64,000 nucleotides of DNA from Ningiella ruwaisensis (GCF_004798935.1 NZ_RAHT01000004.1:186001-250000), one strand, 5' to 3'; shown: positions 8,301 through 19,007, counted from the first letter of the stretch. Numbers and translations: made by a program. The notes: generated by a model from the sequence alone, not told the origin.

Positions 8301-10427
8301 CAAGCTCAAGCAGATATGGCAAGTGCACAGTCCTGTCAGGCAACATTTAGCTATGTGATTGAACATCCTGAAGAAGCCATGGCCTGCGGTACGCCTTCTG
8401 TTACGCTTAAAGCCTGTGCTGATGCAAGTTGCAATGAACTGGCTACTGATCCTAGCACCTTACAGTTATTTCCGGCAGGCGCCTGGGCACAAAGCGAGGT
8501 GACATTTACAGGCTCTACTCAGGTGCAATTGGTTTATAACGGCACCGGCACGCTGACTATTGGCAGTAGTGGTCAAAACCCGGTTGCACCGGTGATTTGT
8601 GACCCTGATTGCACCATTGAATATGACCTGGCTGGCCTGGAATTTTTTCACACAGGTAGCGGACAAACGGAATTCTCCAGTACACCATTTATTGCAGAAT
8701 CCCCGTTGGCTGCGCTTGGTATTCGAGCGATAGGACAAAGTGGTGACAGTTGTGATGCCTTAGTCTCTTCAACTCAATCCATTGATATCAGTTACGAATG
8801 CACAAACACCGGCGCTGAAACATACGCCCCCGCAAGCTGCAACGCGGATTTTGCAGGCATTCCCAGAGGAAGCGCTTCGGTGCATTCCGGTCAAATAGAA
8901 CTAAGCTTTGACGAAAATGGAGAAGCGAGTTTTGCCGGTTTTTCTTACGCGGATGTGGGTATGTTAAATATTAGCGCTCAAGCCAATATTGGTGGTGTAC
9001 AGGTACAAAGCAGTCCAACGCAAATCAAGATGATCCCGCAGCGCTTGCGTTTAAGCACCAGTGCGCCAGTAAAACCTGTTGCCGGTGAAAAATATTCTTT
9101 CGATATTACGGCCATTGGCGCAAAGGGGTCTACACTTGTTGGCTTTAAACCCAATCAGCTTCAGCTCGCGGCTAAACGCGTAGTACCGGCAAGCACTTCT
9201 GGCAGTGACTCATCGTTTATATTCGATATTGGCACCTCAGTGCAAACGAGTATTAATGAAGCCTATGCGCTGACAAGCAATGTCCACTTTAATAATGGTC
9301 AGGCATCAAGTGTAAACGCCTTTTTTGAGGAAGCCGGAACCTATCAGATCATGATGCGAGATGCGGATTATTTGGGTTCACAAATTGAGGCAGATAGCTT
9401 AACTATAGGGCCTGTGATTCCTGCCTATTTTCGGGTAGAGCGAAAAAACGCAAGTGGGACGCTTATTCAACCGCTTTTAACAGATGCGGCAACGAATTTC
9501 AGCTATGTGGGCCAAACCTTTGGCTTTGTGCCTTTAAAAGAACCCACTTTGCAAATAACAGCCTACAATGCACTGGGTCAGGTCACCAAAAATTACGCGA
9601 ATGAGTTGTGGAATTTGCCTTTTGAGATGGCCAGAGTAAACAGTTTTGTGTCATACACGGACACATCTGCTTATTCGGGCGGTGTCGAGGCCCTTTCCAA
9701 AGCAAGTGCCCTGGATATTCAAAAGAAAGATGACTACAACGGTTTAGCCGTTATGCGTTTGGTGCAGCCAAGTGTTCGCTACACCAAGGTGGTTAATCCA
9801 GGCGGTGCGGATACCAGCCCCTTTGATGCGCAGCTTAGTGTCAGTTTTGACGCTGACTTTTTTACCGATACCGATGGCGTGTGTTACAGAACAAGCTTAA
9901 GCGGACCCTGCAGTGGCTTTGTCATAAATAATGTGAGCGGCACCCAGATGCGTTACGGAAGACTATTTTTAGAAAACGCGTTTGGTGCAGAAAATCGCCC
10001 ACTGCGCGTGCAAGCACGTACTCAATATCTGCGAGGCGGAACGTGGGTGACTAATTCTGACGATTCCCATACACAATTTGCTATTTCTCAAAGTAGCGGA
10101 GGGATCAGTATTTTACACGACCCACAAAGCCCAAGCGACTTGTCAAGCTTCATAGCAGGGATTGAAGCGACACACGCTTTAACAAATGGTCATTCGGACT
10201 TGAACGATTTTGTGTTCCAGCCAGTCATAGACTCGGGAACGGCACTAAGTGGTAGCGTGTTCATGACGCTTGAAGTGCAAAATACCGCAAATCATTGGTC
10301 TCGCTATCTAAATATTGATTGGGATGGAGATAACGATATTGATGAAAATGATACCCCTTCAGCCAATATCGCCTTCGGTCTTTACAGAGGTGATGATAAA
10401 ACAATTCACTGGCGAGAAGCATTTTAA
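5367..10427 (+). CDS. mshQ: MSHA biogenesis protein MshQ, large exported protein with three LamG-like domains
   Basis: A 1686-residue exported protein starting three bases after the mshP stop. A signal peptide (ALLTALLLFNVSAWA, cleavage near residue 29) is followed by a beta-rich region at about 150-270 that resembles ice-binding or choice-of-anchor domains. Three concanavalin/LamG-like units follow (about 280-500, 523-741 and 762-975), each opening with LxHY/AHY and carrying xISFWxK/VSFWxxS. The C-terminal part (about 1225-1686) matches the MshQ C-terminal region (DUF6701-type). The many Cys pairs suggest extracytoplasmic folding. The likely role is a pilus-associated adhesin or tip protein; LamG folds often bind glycans. 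It is the last gene of the locus. Confidence 0.85.
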   Translation: MLRSLLCRRTIASALLTALLLFNVSAWATQCLDFFPDPIASFSASGTVNFGTNGQVLGSDGVLDIGILGGNHADSCDTEGACISSGTNTDSLNLPSFQRSMQSTDETVAINQSATMNQVDLDNLTLQSNAMLSVQGRDGIVRVNQLNMAANAKIILSSGTYFFNTLSMADGASFDVSGTDKVIVYVNDFTASGAISMNAGGDSVQFVFISSQRFDVQAASTLRGFFYILDTFTLGKNSRVFGAVNAKTIVFDSGAKVVYRAADIEQANFSGACGQNALLPSPILHYTMDMCLKPQRNKGILDSIRSNHADAWNGIEIDYAAQYCQGAKFDGSHTFIDIQDSGLFDLQQGAISFWMKSEDLDYSSRSHEGKQGILSKDTNESILDRLSLLMTDAGALQLIYRSQTNSDFTSRALIQENQWHHVVVTWGPDGIFLFVDAQLEGSDASNTASRLQPNGLDMALGASARNFRLSSNGDRGSQLRDFFKGSIDEFKLFNVQLNAAQIDRLNSLSSQSCFNCSNEPVLLSHYSSDVCSVEANKVVDVVSGYDASVINNVSVNVASRFCQGLAFDGAQAAVRVVHKNAFEMDAGAVSFWFKVPDLNFESTPYDGGTWQLSGMALMSKDYNGNEGGADVEIRLDSEGRIRGRQQGASESAFNSGTVRVSENTWNHLVYSFGNEGLKLYLNGSEIQHIPDYTIGWTNNLRDLIFGASSRGYNGNGDISSQLNNFLKGEIDDIKIYQNQPSDADVVNWFNDSDYACASCSSLVAHYSFDSEGITGDFIEDLTGNGFTGELHPDLRIQIPNNNKQCNALLVPSDRSNDQFKNFDTKIDIDELGNQGGVSFWYRSTVDWGSVGRQQIFDATRGNKYFYLAIRTDGKLAFGAEDVNDRDVQLTFNSPRFAADEWVHIALSWNYDTHRMTLILNGTTEFTRGWNNDYGNIAPYGTLTFGDNKSTYLVVDMTGNSANGYFDEIRVYREMVTKAQAQADMASAQSCQATFSYVIEHPEEAMACGTPSVTLKACADASCNELATDPSTLQLFPAGAWAQSEVTFTGSTQVQLVYNGTGTLTIGSSGQNPVAPVICDPDCTIEYDLAGLEFFHTGSGQTEFSSTPFIAESPLAALGIRAIGQSGDSCDALVSSTQSIDISYECTNTGAETYAPASCNADFAGIPRGSASVHSGQIELSFDENGEASFAGFSYADVGMLNISAQANIGGVQVQSSPTQIKMIPQRLRLSTSAPVKPVAGEKYSFDITAIGAKGSTLVGFKPNQLQLAAKRVVPASTSGSDSSFIFDIGTSVQTSINEAYALTSNVHFNNGQASSVNAFFEEAGTYQIMMRDADYLGSQIEADSLTIGPVIPAYFRVERKNASGTLIQPLLTDAATNFSYVGQTFGFVPLKEPTLQITAYNALGQVTKNYANELWNLPFEMARVNSFVSYTDTSAYSGGVEALSKASALDIQKKDDYNGLAVMRLVQPSVRYTKVVNPGGADTSPFDAQLSVSFDADFFTDTDGVCYRTSLSGPCSGFVINNVSGTQMRYGRLFLENAFGAENRPLRVQARTQYLRGGTWVTNSDDSHTQFAISQSSGGISILHDPQSPSDLSSFIAGIEATHALTNGHSDLNDFVFQPVIDSGTALSGSVFMTLEVQNTANHWSRYLNIDWDGDNDIDENDTPSANIAFGLYRGDDKTIHWREAF

Positions 10428-10598
10428 AAACGCGTCAATAAAAAAGTCGCGCTGGATACGCGTTGTTATGTAAGAATATGCACGATGCGCGCTTGCTCAA
10501 AAGGCGGCGCATTGGTAAAGTTACGCAATTATGTCAAGTCCTGTGTACGCATAGATTTTTTTGCAGTAAAACATTGGTTTTTAGGGATTTAGCGGCAC

Positions 10599-10616
10599 AT
10601 ATAAGTTAACTTATAT
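10599..10616. promoter_or_regulatory. 18-bp perfect palindrome upstream of mreB
   Basis: ATATAAGTTAACTTATAT reads identically on both strands and lies 35 bases before the mreB start, where promoter or operator elements are expected. It has no loop, so it is more likely a protein-binding site than a terminator. The area is AT-rich, so chance occurrence is possible. No regulator is recognised. Confidence 0.35.
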
Positions 10617-10639
10617 CACTTAATCTGATTATTATTTAA

Positions 10640-11695
<1,056 letters not shown>

Positions 11696-11722
11696 TGGGT
11701 AGCATGGAGTTACCCGCTCGTT

Positions 11723-12637
11723 ATGAATGAAGTATTCCCACGAGGATTTTCGCTTCTCACCCGTTTTATCATTGTGCTGATTTTTTCGGTAGCGGCGATG
11801 TTTGTCGATACAAAAGTTGAAAGTGTCAGCACCCTCAGGGCTTACTTGACGTCTTTAGTGAGTCCTCTTCAGTATATTGCGGATATGCCTGGCGCGGTTC
11901 TAAGCTGGAGTGCGTCACGCTTTACTTCCAGACAACAACTTTTAGAAGATAATGAAGCACTGACAGAGCGGATCACGCTGATGAGCGCACAACTCCAGCG
12001 TTTTCGCATTCTGGAAGAAGAAAACAAAAAGCTCCGTCGTTTACTCGATGCACCTATCAAACAAGAAGTGCGCAAAATGATTGCTGAGCTTATGGCAGTA
12101 GACAACAATCCTTACAGCCATCAAATTGTTATCAACAAAGGAGCAATTGATGGTGTTTTTGAAGGTCAATCAGTATTAGACGAAAGCGGCATTGTGGGGC
12201 AGGTGATGGAGGTGGGGACTACAAATTCCCGTGTGCTGCTGATATCGGATGTCACGCATGCTATTCCCTCTCGTATAAGCCGGAACAACGTGACCGTGAT
12301 TGTTTCGGGTTTGGGGCAGTTAAATGAACTTGCGCTTGAACATGTTCCGCACAGTACCGACATCAAAGTAGGGGATATTCTCATATCATCTGGATTGGGT
12401 AATGTATTTGTAGAAGGCTACCCTGTAGCTGAAGTCAGTGAAATTATCCGGGATGAGAGTCAGCCATTTGCACAAGTTAGTGTAAAGCCACTGGCAAAAT
12501 TAGATCGAATTAAGTATTTGTTGCTTTTATGGCCTGAAGAAATCAACGAGGCGGCAGAGAATAATGGACTGAATCAAAGTACCAATAACAGCGACGAAAT
12601 TAACGATGTAAGCGGGGAAAACCAAAATGAGAGGTAA
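11723..12637 (+). CDS. mreC: Rod-shape-determining protein MreC
   Basis: A 304-residue bitopic protein: short cytoplasmic N-terminus, membrane helix at about residues 12-30 (FIIVLIFSVAAMFVDT), a coiled coil at about 70-110 (LLEDNEALTERITLMSAQ onward), then the periplasmic beta-barrel domain with IVINKGAIDGVFEGQSV and VLLISDVTHAIP. It links MreB filaments to the PBP2/RodA elongation machinery. The C-terminal tail of about 25 residues is Asn/Glu-rich and probably disordered. It overlaps mreD by 11 bases. Confidence 0.96.
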   Translation: MNEVFPRGFSLLTRFIIVLIFSVAAMFVDTKVESVSTLRAYLTSLVSPLQYIADMPGAVLSWSASRFTSRQQLLEDNEALTERITLMSAQLQRFRILEEENKKLRRLLDAPIKQEVRKMIAELMAVDNNPYSHQIVINKGAIDGVFEGQSVLDESGIVGQVMEVGTTNSRVLLISDVTHAIPSRISRNNVTVIVSGLGQLNELALEHVPHSTDIKVGDILISSGLGNVFVEGYPVAEVSEIIRDESQPFAQVSVKPLAKLDRIKYLLLLWPEEINEAAENNGLNQSTNNSDEINDVSGENQNER

Positions 12638-13103
12638 TCCCGCGTTTATCTACATCAGCATCATTGTTGGCTTGGTCTTACAAATCATTCCGATGCCCGC
12701 GCAAGCAGACTTGTATCGACCCGATTGGCTGTTGCTTATTTTATGTTACTGGGCGATGGCGCTGCCGAATCGCGTCAGCGTTGGCGTGGCTGGCGTAACA
12801 GGCGTCATTCTGGATTTGCTTTATGGCACGGCTCTGGGAGTGCACAGTTTTGCACTGGCGGTGCCGATTTTTATTGTGGCAACTAACTATCAACGTATGC
12901 GAAATCAGTCTATTTTGCAGCTTGCCATAACCATTGGTATTTTATCTTTCATTTATCATCTCATCATTTATTGGTTACAGTTTTGGTTAACGAGTATTGA
13001 GTTTCGTTTTATTTATTTATGGCCGAGCGTGACATCTGTGCTTTTATGGCCATGGTTGTTTTGGCTACTTAGAAGATTTCGTCGACGATTCAAGGTGGCT
13101 TGA
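12627..13103 (+). CDS. mreD: Rod-shape-determining protein MreD
   Basis: A 158-residue polytopic inner-membrane protein with about five hydrophobic helices, the third partner of MreB/MreC. The family features PDWLLLILCYWAMALPNRVSVGVAG and GVILDLLYGTALGVHSFAL are present. The start overlaps the mreC end and the stop TGA overlaps the maf ATG, as expected for one transcript. Confidence 0.95.
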   Translation: MRGNPAFIYISIIVGLVLQIIPMPAQADLYRPDWLLLILCYWAMALPNRVSVGVAGVTGVILDLLYGTALGVHSFALAVPIFIVATNYQRMRNQSILQLAITIGILSFIYHLIIYWLQFWLTSIEFRFIYLWPSVTSVLLWPWLFWLLRRFRRRFKVA

Positions 13104-13663
13104 TGCAAAAAACCGTCGTTCTTGCTTCGGCCTCACCACGCAGACAGGAACTTCTTGCAAGAATTTGTAAGAACTTTGTTGTGGAATCGGCTGATATTGA
13201 TGAAACTCCTAAAGATAATGAGGCGCCGGAAACCCTTGTCGTTCGCCTGGCGCTGGAAAAAGCAAAATGTGTGTTTAATAAGCATCGAAGTGCCGTGGTG
13301 ATTGGCTCAGATACGGTAATTGCGTTTAATAACGCAGTGCTCGGAAAGCCAAAAGACAAAGCCGATTTTATGCGCATGATGAGTCTATTGTCTGATAAAA
13401 CTCACCGGGTACTGACGGCGGTTGCTTGCGTAACAGACAGCCAACAAAAAACCGTACTTGTCGAGACGCGGGTGACCTTTTGTGAGATATCCGAACAGGA
13501 CGCAATCGACTACTGGAATACAGGTGAGCCAAAAGATAAAGCGGGTGGCTACGCCATTCAAGGGCTCGCAGAGCAATTTGTTAAACATATTCAAGGTAGT
13601 TTTAGTTCAGTGGTAGGCTTACCGCTTTATGAAACAAAACAACTAGTAAAGAGCGTAATCTAA
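13103..13663 (+). CDS. maf: Maf-family nucleoside triphosphate pyrophosphatase (YhdE type)
   Basis: A 186-residue Maf protein. It hydrolyses nucleotides (dTTP/UTP in the YhdE subgroup) to monophosphates and pyrophosphate and may limit misincorporation. The signature VLASASPRRQELLARI is at the N-terminus, with VIGSDTVIAF and GKPKD further on. ATG 13103 overlaps the mreD stop (TGATG); a TTG three bases earlier would add one residue. Its place between mreD and rng matches E. coli yhdE. Confidence 0.95.
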   Translation: MQKTVVLASASPRRQELLARICKNFVVESADIDETPKDNEAPETLVVRLALEKAKCVFNKHRSAVVIGSDTVIAFNNAVLGKPKDKADFMRMMSLLSDKTHRVLTAVACVTDSQQKTVLVETRVTFCEISEQDAIDYWNTGEPKDKAGGYAIQGLAEQFVKHIQGSFSSVVGLPLYETKQLVKSVI

Positions 13664-15135
13664 TGGATATAAGTGCAGAACTGTTGATAAATGTCACACC
13701 GTCGGAATCACGAGTCGCGCTTATTGAAAACGGAATTCTTCAGGAAATTCATATAGAGCGCCATACCAAAAAAGGAATTGTTGGCAATATTTATAAAGGC
13801 AAAGTCAGTCGGGTATTGCCCGGAATGCAAGCTGCTTTTGTGGATATTGGTTTAGAAAAAGCCGCATTTTTACACGCTTCTGATATTGCCGTTTACGATG
13901 AGCTGAAAGATGAAGTTACGCCCCCTACATTTGAGAAAAAAGACATAAGGGAGTTAGTAAGGGAAGGACAGCATATTGTTGTTCAGGCTGTAAAAGATCC
14001 CCTCGGCACGAAAGGTGCCAGACTCACCACAGATATAACCTTACCTTCTCGCTATTTGGTATTCATGCCTAGCGTTAGTCATGTGGGCGTGTCACAAAAA
14101 ATTGAAGACGAGAAAGAACGCGAACGCTTGAAGAGTATCGTCGCTGATTTGTGCGATGAAAACGGCGGGTTTATTCTTCGAACAGCAGCGGAAGGTGTAA
14201 ATGCGAAAGAGCTGCGTCAGGATGCCGAATTTTTGCGACGCTTGTGGAAAAAAATAGAGTCTCGAAAAACCGCAGGCAAATGGAATGTCTTATATGAAGA
14301 TTTACCGGTAGCAAGACGCGTGTTAAGAGACTTTGTTGGAACAGAAATTGAGCGTATACGCATAGATTCAAACCTCACATTTAAGGAGCTGAAAGCTTTT
14401 ACCAAGGAATACGTGCCCGAGCTGTCAAATAAATTGGAATATTATCAGGGCGACTTACCTATTTTCGATTTGTATGATGTTGAGAACGAGCTACAGCGAG
14501 CGCTTGGAAGGAGAGTAGATCTCAAATCTGGTGGGTATATTATTATCGATCAGACTGAGGCGATGACGACAATCGATATTAACACCGGTGCATTTGTCGG
14601 ACATCGAAATCTGGAAGAAACCATTTTTAACACCAATATTGAGGCTACTTTAGCCATCGCACGACAGCTACGTTTGCGCAACCTCGGCGGCATGATATTA
14701 ATTGACTTTATCGATATGATGGAACCTGATCATCAGCGCCGTGTCTTACATTCATTAGAGCAAGCAATGGCAAAAGACCGTGCAAAATCGAGCATTTATG
14801 GATTTACCCAGCTCGGCTTAGTCGAAATGACACGAAAGCGCACACGAGAATCCCTTGAGCATCAGCTATGCGGGGAGTGTCCTGCATGCCGTGGTCGAGG
14901 CTCAATTAAGACGATTGAAACCATTTGCTTTGAAATTACGCGAGAAGTTGTGCGTGTTAATCGTGCTTATAACGCGGATAAATTTGTTATTTATGCCTCT
15001 GTTCCGGTTGCCGAAGCATTAATGGGAGAAGAATCTCACGTGCTTGCAGAGCTTGAAGCTTTTGTAGGAAAACAAATAAATGTCCATACCGAACACCTTT
15101 ATCATCAAGACAAGTTTGACGTGGTAATGATGTGA
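13663..15135 (+). CDS. rng: Ribonuclease G
   Basis: A 490-residue endoribonuclease of the RNase E/G family, involved in 16S rRNA 5' maturation and mRNA decay. The S1-like RNA-binding domain is at about 35-125 (GIVGNIYKGKVSRVLPGMQAAFVDIG). The catalytic metal-binding region includes TTIDINTGAFVGHRNLEE and ILIDFIDM. The CxxC zinc-link motif is visible as GECPACRGRG near residue 408. No long C-terminal degradosome scaffold is present, which separates it from RNase E. ATG 13663 shares a base with the maf stop. Confidence 0.97.
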   Translation: MDISAELLINVTPSESRVALIENGILQEIHIERHTKKGIVGNIYKGKVSRVLPGMQAAFVDIGLEKAAFLHASDIAVYDELKDEVTPPTFEKKDIRELVREGQHIVVQAVKDPLGTKGARLTTDITLPSRYLVFMPSVSHVGVSQKIEDEKERERLKSIVADLCDENGGFILRTAAEGVNAKELRQDAEFLRRLWKKIESRKTAGKWNVLYEDLPVARRVLRDFVGTEIERIRIDSNLTFKELKAFTKEYVPELSNKLEYYQGDLPIFDLYDVENELQRALGRRVDLKSGGYIIIDQTEAMTTIDINTGAFVGHRNLEETIFNTNIEATLAIARQLRLRNLGGMILIDFIDMMEPDHQRRVLHSLEQAMAKDRAKSSIYGFTQLGLVEMTRKRTRESLEHQLCGECPACRGRGSIKTIETICFEITREVVRVNRAYNADKFVIYASVPVAEALMGEESHVLAELEAFVGKQINVHTEHLYHQDKFDVVMM

Positions 15136-18100
15136 GTAAAGCAAGCAAATATACCACCTTAATTTTAAGAAAACTGTGGACCTTGGTTGCAGTGTTATTG
15201 GTGGTGGTTGCGCTTCTAATTAGCCTCTTACGCTACTCTCTGCCCTTGCTAAATGACCGCAAGCACGTGATTGAAGATTACGTCAATACCGAGTACGGAC
15301 TTGAGCTCAGTATCGGAGAGGTAAAAGCTAGCTGGCAATCCTCAGGTCCGAGCCTTCAGTTTTCAAACGTCCATTTAAAGCAGGGAGATCAGTCGCCCCT
15401 TGCACTTGAAGTAGGCGATGTGTACTTGGCTATCGAATTTTGGGCTTCTATATTCAGCGCTCAGTTACAGTCTCGAAACGTGAGTTTATCAGATCTTAAT
15501 GCCACTCTGGATTTGCAAAGGATCCAGTCATCTTCGTCTGAGTTTCCTGTTGTGTCTGCACTGGAAAATCTTTTTTTGGAGCAACTAGACAACTTTTCAG
15601 TTAGCAATAGTGCGTTTACGTTGGTCAATCAGAATGCCCAAAACACCATTCGCATCAAACAACTAACCTGGCTAAATGCAGATAACCGTCATCAAGGCCT
15701 CGGTGAATTGAGCTTGCAAGGCTTCGCATCGAATACCGCCATCTTTGTATTGGACTTATACGGAAATGTTGATAGCTATAATGGCCTGCTTTACGCCAAG
15801 GGACAGGCACTTGATATATCACCCTGGTTAAATGAATTTACCCAATTTGATGGGGATTTAGTGACCAGTAAAGGAAATTTTTCGCTATGGGCAGATATTT
15901 CGCAAGGTAGATTTACAAAAGTTCGTGGACAAATCACGCCAAGCCAGTTCACCTGGCGAAGCGCAAAGGCTGACGGAAACACGGACGATACAGAAAACCA
16001 AACCAACGAGACGCAGCTAGTCGCCGACTTTGCTGCTCAGCCGTTTGAAAATGAATGGCATTTCGCGATAAAAGACCTGGCCATTTCGAACAATCAGATT
16101 TTAACGACAAGTGACTGGACAGGCTGTCTGGATTTGGCCGGACAGGTAAATCTTAACAATACAGCGCCAGTGGATATGAGCAATATTTTGCCATTGAGCG
16201 CCCTTTTCTCAAACTCAGCGGCTAAACTGCTTGATGCAATTAACTTAAAGCTTTTGTTTGATGATCTGCATGTAAGTTTTGGTCTGAAAGGGCTTAACTT
16301 AGTTGCAGAACAGGCAAGTGCCAGTTGGCAGGAGTACGAGAATATTCCAGGTGTTTCCCAGCTGAATATTAGCGCTTATTGGAAAGAAAATAGTGGCCGT
16401 TTTGAATTCAGTAGCGAAGATGCGGTGATAAGCGCCAATGCGGTGCTTGAGCGTGATCTAAGGGTCTACAATATCGACTTACCCGTATTTGTCCAGCGTC
16501 TTGATGATAGCTGGTCTGTAATAAGTGATGATGGAAAGCTACAGATTGACGCGCTTAACATTCATCCAAAGTTTGGCTTTAACAGCAAAAACCAGATGCT
16601 TTCCATGTTGGTGGATATTGATGGTTTGCCCCTTAATCAAGTGCCGAGTCTTTTACCGAATGAATTCATGAGCGCAGGAGCAAAAAATTATCTTGCCAAT
16701 GCTTTTATTGGGGAAGGCGAGGTGCAAAACGCTCACCTGCTGTGGCACGGTAGCGCACAGGATTTCCCTTTTGAAAATCAGTCGGGTATTTTTCAGGCAT
16801 CCGTTGCGGTAAAGGACGCTGATTTTCTATTCTCCGACGCGTGGCCGATGCTGCGTGAGCTAGATATTAATTTACTGTTTGAGAATGATCGTCTGGACAT
16901 GCGGGCAGAACGAGGCACGCTTGCATCTGTTAATTTGACTGATTTGCGAGCAGAAATTCCCAAATTAAGTCGTGACGCTACACTTAGCATACACGCGTTG
17001 GGCGAAAGTAACGGTGAGGCGGTTGCCAGGCTCATGCAACAAAGCAGCCTAAAAGATTCTTTGGGACGCATACTGTCTCAGGATGTCATTGTAAGTGGTC
17101 CAGTTAGTACCAATCTGGGTTTGTATATTCCCTTGTCCAATCCTGGCAGCACCCGGGCAGTGGGTGAGGCAAATCTACTTCAAAGCCAGGTGACGATAGC
17201 CGCCTTGGGTTTAGATATTCAAAATGCGAAAGGTAAAATAAGTTTTGACAATGAAGCTTTAAGCATCGAAGGACTTAACGCTGAGCTTATGGGGCAAAGC
17301 GTAGCGCTTGATTTGGTCGGCTCGCAAAAGGCTCAAAATTATGAGCTGGATATCGCGCTTTCTGGTGACTGGTCAATGGCTCCTCTATTTACACAATATG
17401 CTGTAGGGATGGAGCAATATGTGCAAGGCAATGCCGAATGGATATTGGATATAGATGTGTCACTTCGGGAAAAGGACTATTTTTACACGGCCGCACTCAA
17501 TAGCGACTTAATGCAGGTGACATCCAGTTTACCTCCCCCTTTTAACAAGGCGGTTGAGGATAAGCTCCCTCTCTTTGTTGAAGCAAGTGGCAACAATATA
17601 GCGTCAACCGTAAATGCATCATTAGGCAGAGACATCAGCTTCGAAGGAGTATTACCTCACAAAGAAAAACAATTTTCGCGAGCGCACCTGGCGCTTGGAC
17701 AAACCGACTTTGTAGGGATGGGCGTGGGCTTTAGTATCAGCGCTAACTTGCCGTATGTCGAGGCACAGAAGTGGATGTCTGTGGTCAAACTATTAGTGGG
17801 CGACACCGAAAAATCATCAAGCTCAGTTTTCAGTGCACCGGAGCGTGTATTTGCTCAGGCTGATCAAGTCATTTTTGCCGGTGCGCGAGTTACCGATGCA
17901 AATGTGACTGCCAAACAGCTGGATGGAGAATGGGAACTGGATATTGATTCTGATCAGATGCGAGGCAATGTTGATATTAGCAAACAGTGGATCTCAAAAG
18001 GCATAAGCATTGATGCTGATTACATCAAGCTTGCAGATGTCGATTTTGAAAAAGAGAAAACGGCTATTGAGCGGCAATTTGATCCTAAAAAACTGCCGCG

Positions 18101-19007
18101 AATCGATTTTAGCTGTCGCGATTGTGAGTTTGGCGACTTTCATCTAGGGCGAGTAAGTCTTGAAGCTGTGCCTAACGATGATGGCCTGGAGATTTCTCGT
18201 TTAAAGGTTGAAGCAGATGGCGGTAGCGTGAGTGCCTCTGGGCAATGGTATCAGCGACACAGTGATCATTACACTTTCCTGGCGGGAAATTTGCAAAGCT
18301 CAGATTTTGGGACCTTTCTGGATAGCTTGGGTTTAGATTCAGGCATCCAGGACTCAGGCGCTAACATGGAGTTTGCGCTCACATGGAAAGATTCACCCAT
18401 TGATTTTGGATTTAAGCAGCTGGATGGACACATTGATTGGTCTCTGTCAGACGGATACCTCACGGAGGTAAGTGACAAGGGCTCTCGTATTTTTACTTTG
18501 CTCAGCTTGAATTCGTTAGTTCGAAAGCTCTCCCTGGATTTTAGGGATGTGTTTGCCAAAGGTTTCTTTTACGACGACATGCGAGGAAGTGTACAGATAA
18601 CAGACGGAAAGGCAGATACTCGCGATACCAAAATTGATGGCGCTGCTGGAGAAATAGAAATTTACGGTTACACGGACTTGGTCTCGCAGCAGCTTAATTA
18701 TAATGTAAGCTTTACGCCCAACGTCACCGGGAATCTGCCCGTATTGGTTTACTTTTTCACAGTAAGTCCGCCTTCTGCCTTAGCTGCACTGGCGCTTGAT
18801 CAGGTGCTAACATCGGCTAAGGTCATATCTAATGTAAACTACTCCGTAACCGGCACAATCAGTGAACCTGTATTAATAGAAACCGGTAGAGAAAGTACCG
18901 AAGTTGCACTGCCAACCCGACGTATTCCAGAGGAGAGCGAAATGGTTGATGAATTTATTCCACCAACTGTCGATGATTTGTTACCGCTTGAGCAGAATGA
19001 TGGTTGA
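15132..19007 (+). CDS. yhdP: AsmA-like envelope protein YhdP
   Basis: A 1291-residue protein with one N-terminal membrane helix (about residues 13-35, LWTLVAVLLVVVALLISLLRYSL) and a very long repetitive beta-rich periplasmic region. The C-terminal part carries the family's GSRIFTLLSLNSLVRKLSLDFRDVFAKGFFYDDM segment. Members of this AsmA-like group bridge the periplasm and are implicated in phospholipid transport to the outer membrane. It uses a GTG start overlapping the rng stop by four bases. Its length and its place between rng and nit/tldD match E. coli yhdP. Confidence 0.93.
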   Translation: MSKASKYTTLILRKLWTLVAVLLVVVALLISLLRYSLPLLNDRKHVIEDYVNTEYGLELSIGEVKASWQSSGPSLQFSNVHLKQGDQSPLALEVGDVYLAIEFWASIFSAQLQSRNVSLSDLNATLDLQRIQSSSSEFPVVSALENLFLEQLDNFSVSNSAFTLVNQNAQNTIRIKQLTWLNADNRHQGLGELSLQGFASNTAIFVLDLYGNVDSYNGLLYAKGQALDISPWLNEFTQFDGDLVTSKGNFSLWADISQGRFTKVRGQITPSQFTWRSAKADGNTDDTENQTNETQLVADFAAQPFENEWHFAIKDLAISNNQILTTSDWTGCLDLAGQVNLNNTAPVDMSNILPLSALFSNSAAKLLDAINLKLLFDDLHVSFGLKGLNLVAEQASASWQEYENIPGVSQLNISAYWKENSGRFEFSSEDAVISANAVLERDLRVYNIDLPVFVQRLDDSWSVISDDGKLQIDALNIHPKFGFNSKNQMLSMLVDIDGLPLNQVPSLLPNEFMSAGAKNYLANAFIGEGEVQNAHLLWHGSAQDFPFENQSGIFQASVAVKDADFLFSDAWPMLRELDINLLFENDRLDMRAERGTLASVNLTDLRAEIPKLSRDATLSIHALGESNGEAVARLMQQSSLKDSLGRILSQDVIVSGPVSTNLGLYIPLSNPGSTRAVGEANLLQSQVTIAALGLDIQNAKGKISFDNEALSIEGLNAELMGQSVALDLVGSQKAQNYELDIALSGDWSMAPLFTQYAVGMEQYVQGNAEWILDIDVSLREKDYFYTAALNSDLMQVTSSLPPPFNKAVEDKLPLFVEASGNNIASTVNASLGRDISFEGVLPHKEKQFSRAHLALGQTDFVGMGVGFSISANLPYVEAQKWMSVVKLLVGDTEKSSSSVFSAPERVFAQADQVIFAGARVTDANVTAKQLDGEWELDIDSDQMRGNVDISKQWISKGISIDADYIKLADVDFEKEKTAIERQFDPKKLPRIDFSCRDCEFGDFHLGRVSLEAVPNDDGLEISRLKVEADGGSVSASGQWYQRHSDHYTFLAGNLQSSDFGTFLDSLGLDSGIQDSGANMEFALTWKDSPIDFGFKQLDGHIDWSLSDGYLTEVSDKGSRIFTLLSLNSLVRKLSLDFRDVFAKGFFYDDMRGSVQITDGKADTRDTKIDGAAGEIEIYGYTDLVSQQLNYNVSFTPNVTGNLPVLVYFFTVSPPSALAALALDQVLTSAKVISNVNYSVTGTISEPVLIETGRESTEVALPTRRIPEESEMVDEFIPPTVDDLLPLEQNDG

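Noticed and set aside
10428-10470. AACGCGT/ACGCGTT inverted pair after mshQ as a terminator
   Set aside because: The loop is about 22 bases and no T-run follows, so it is not a convincing rho-independent terminator.
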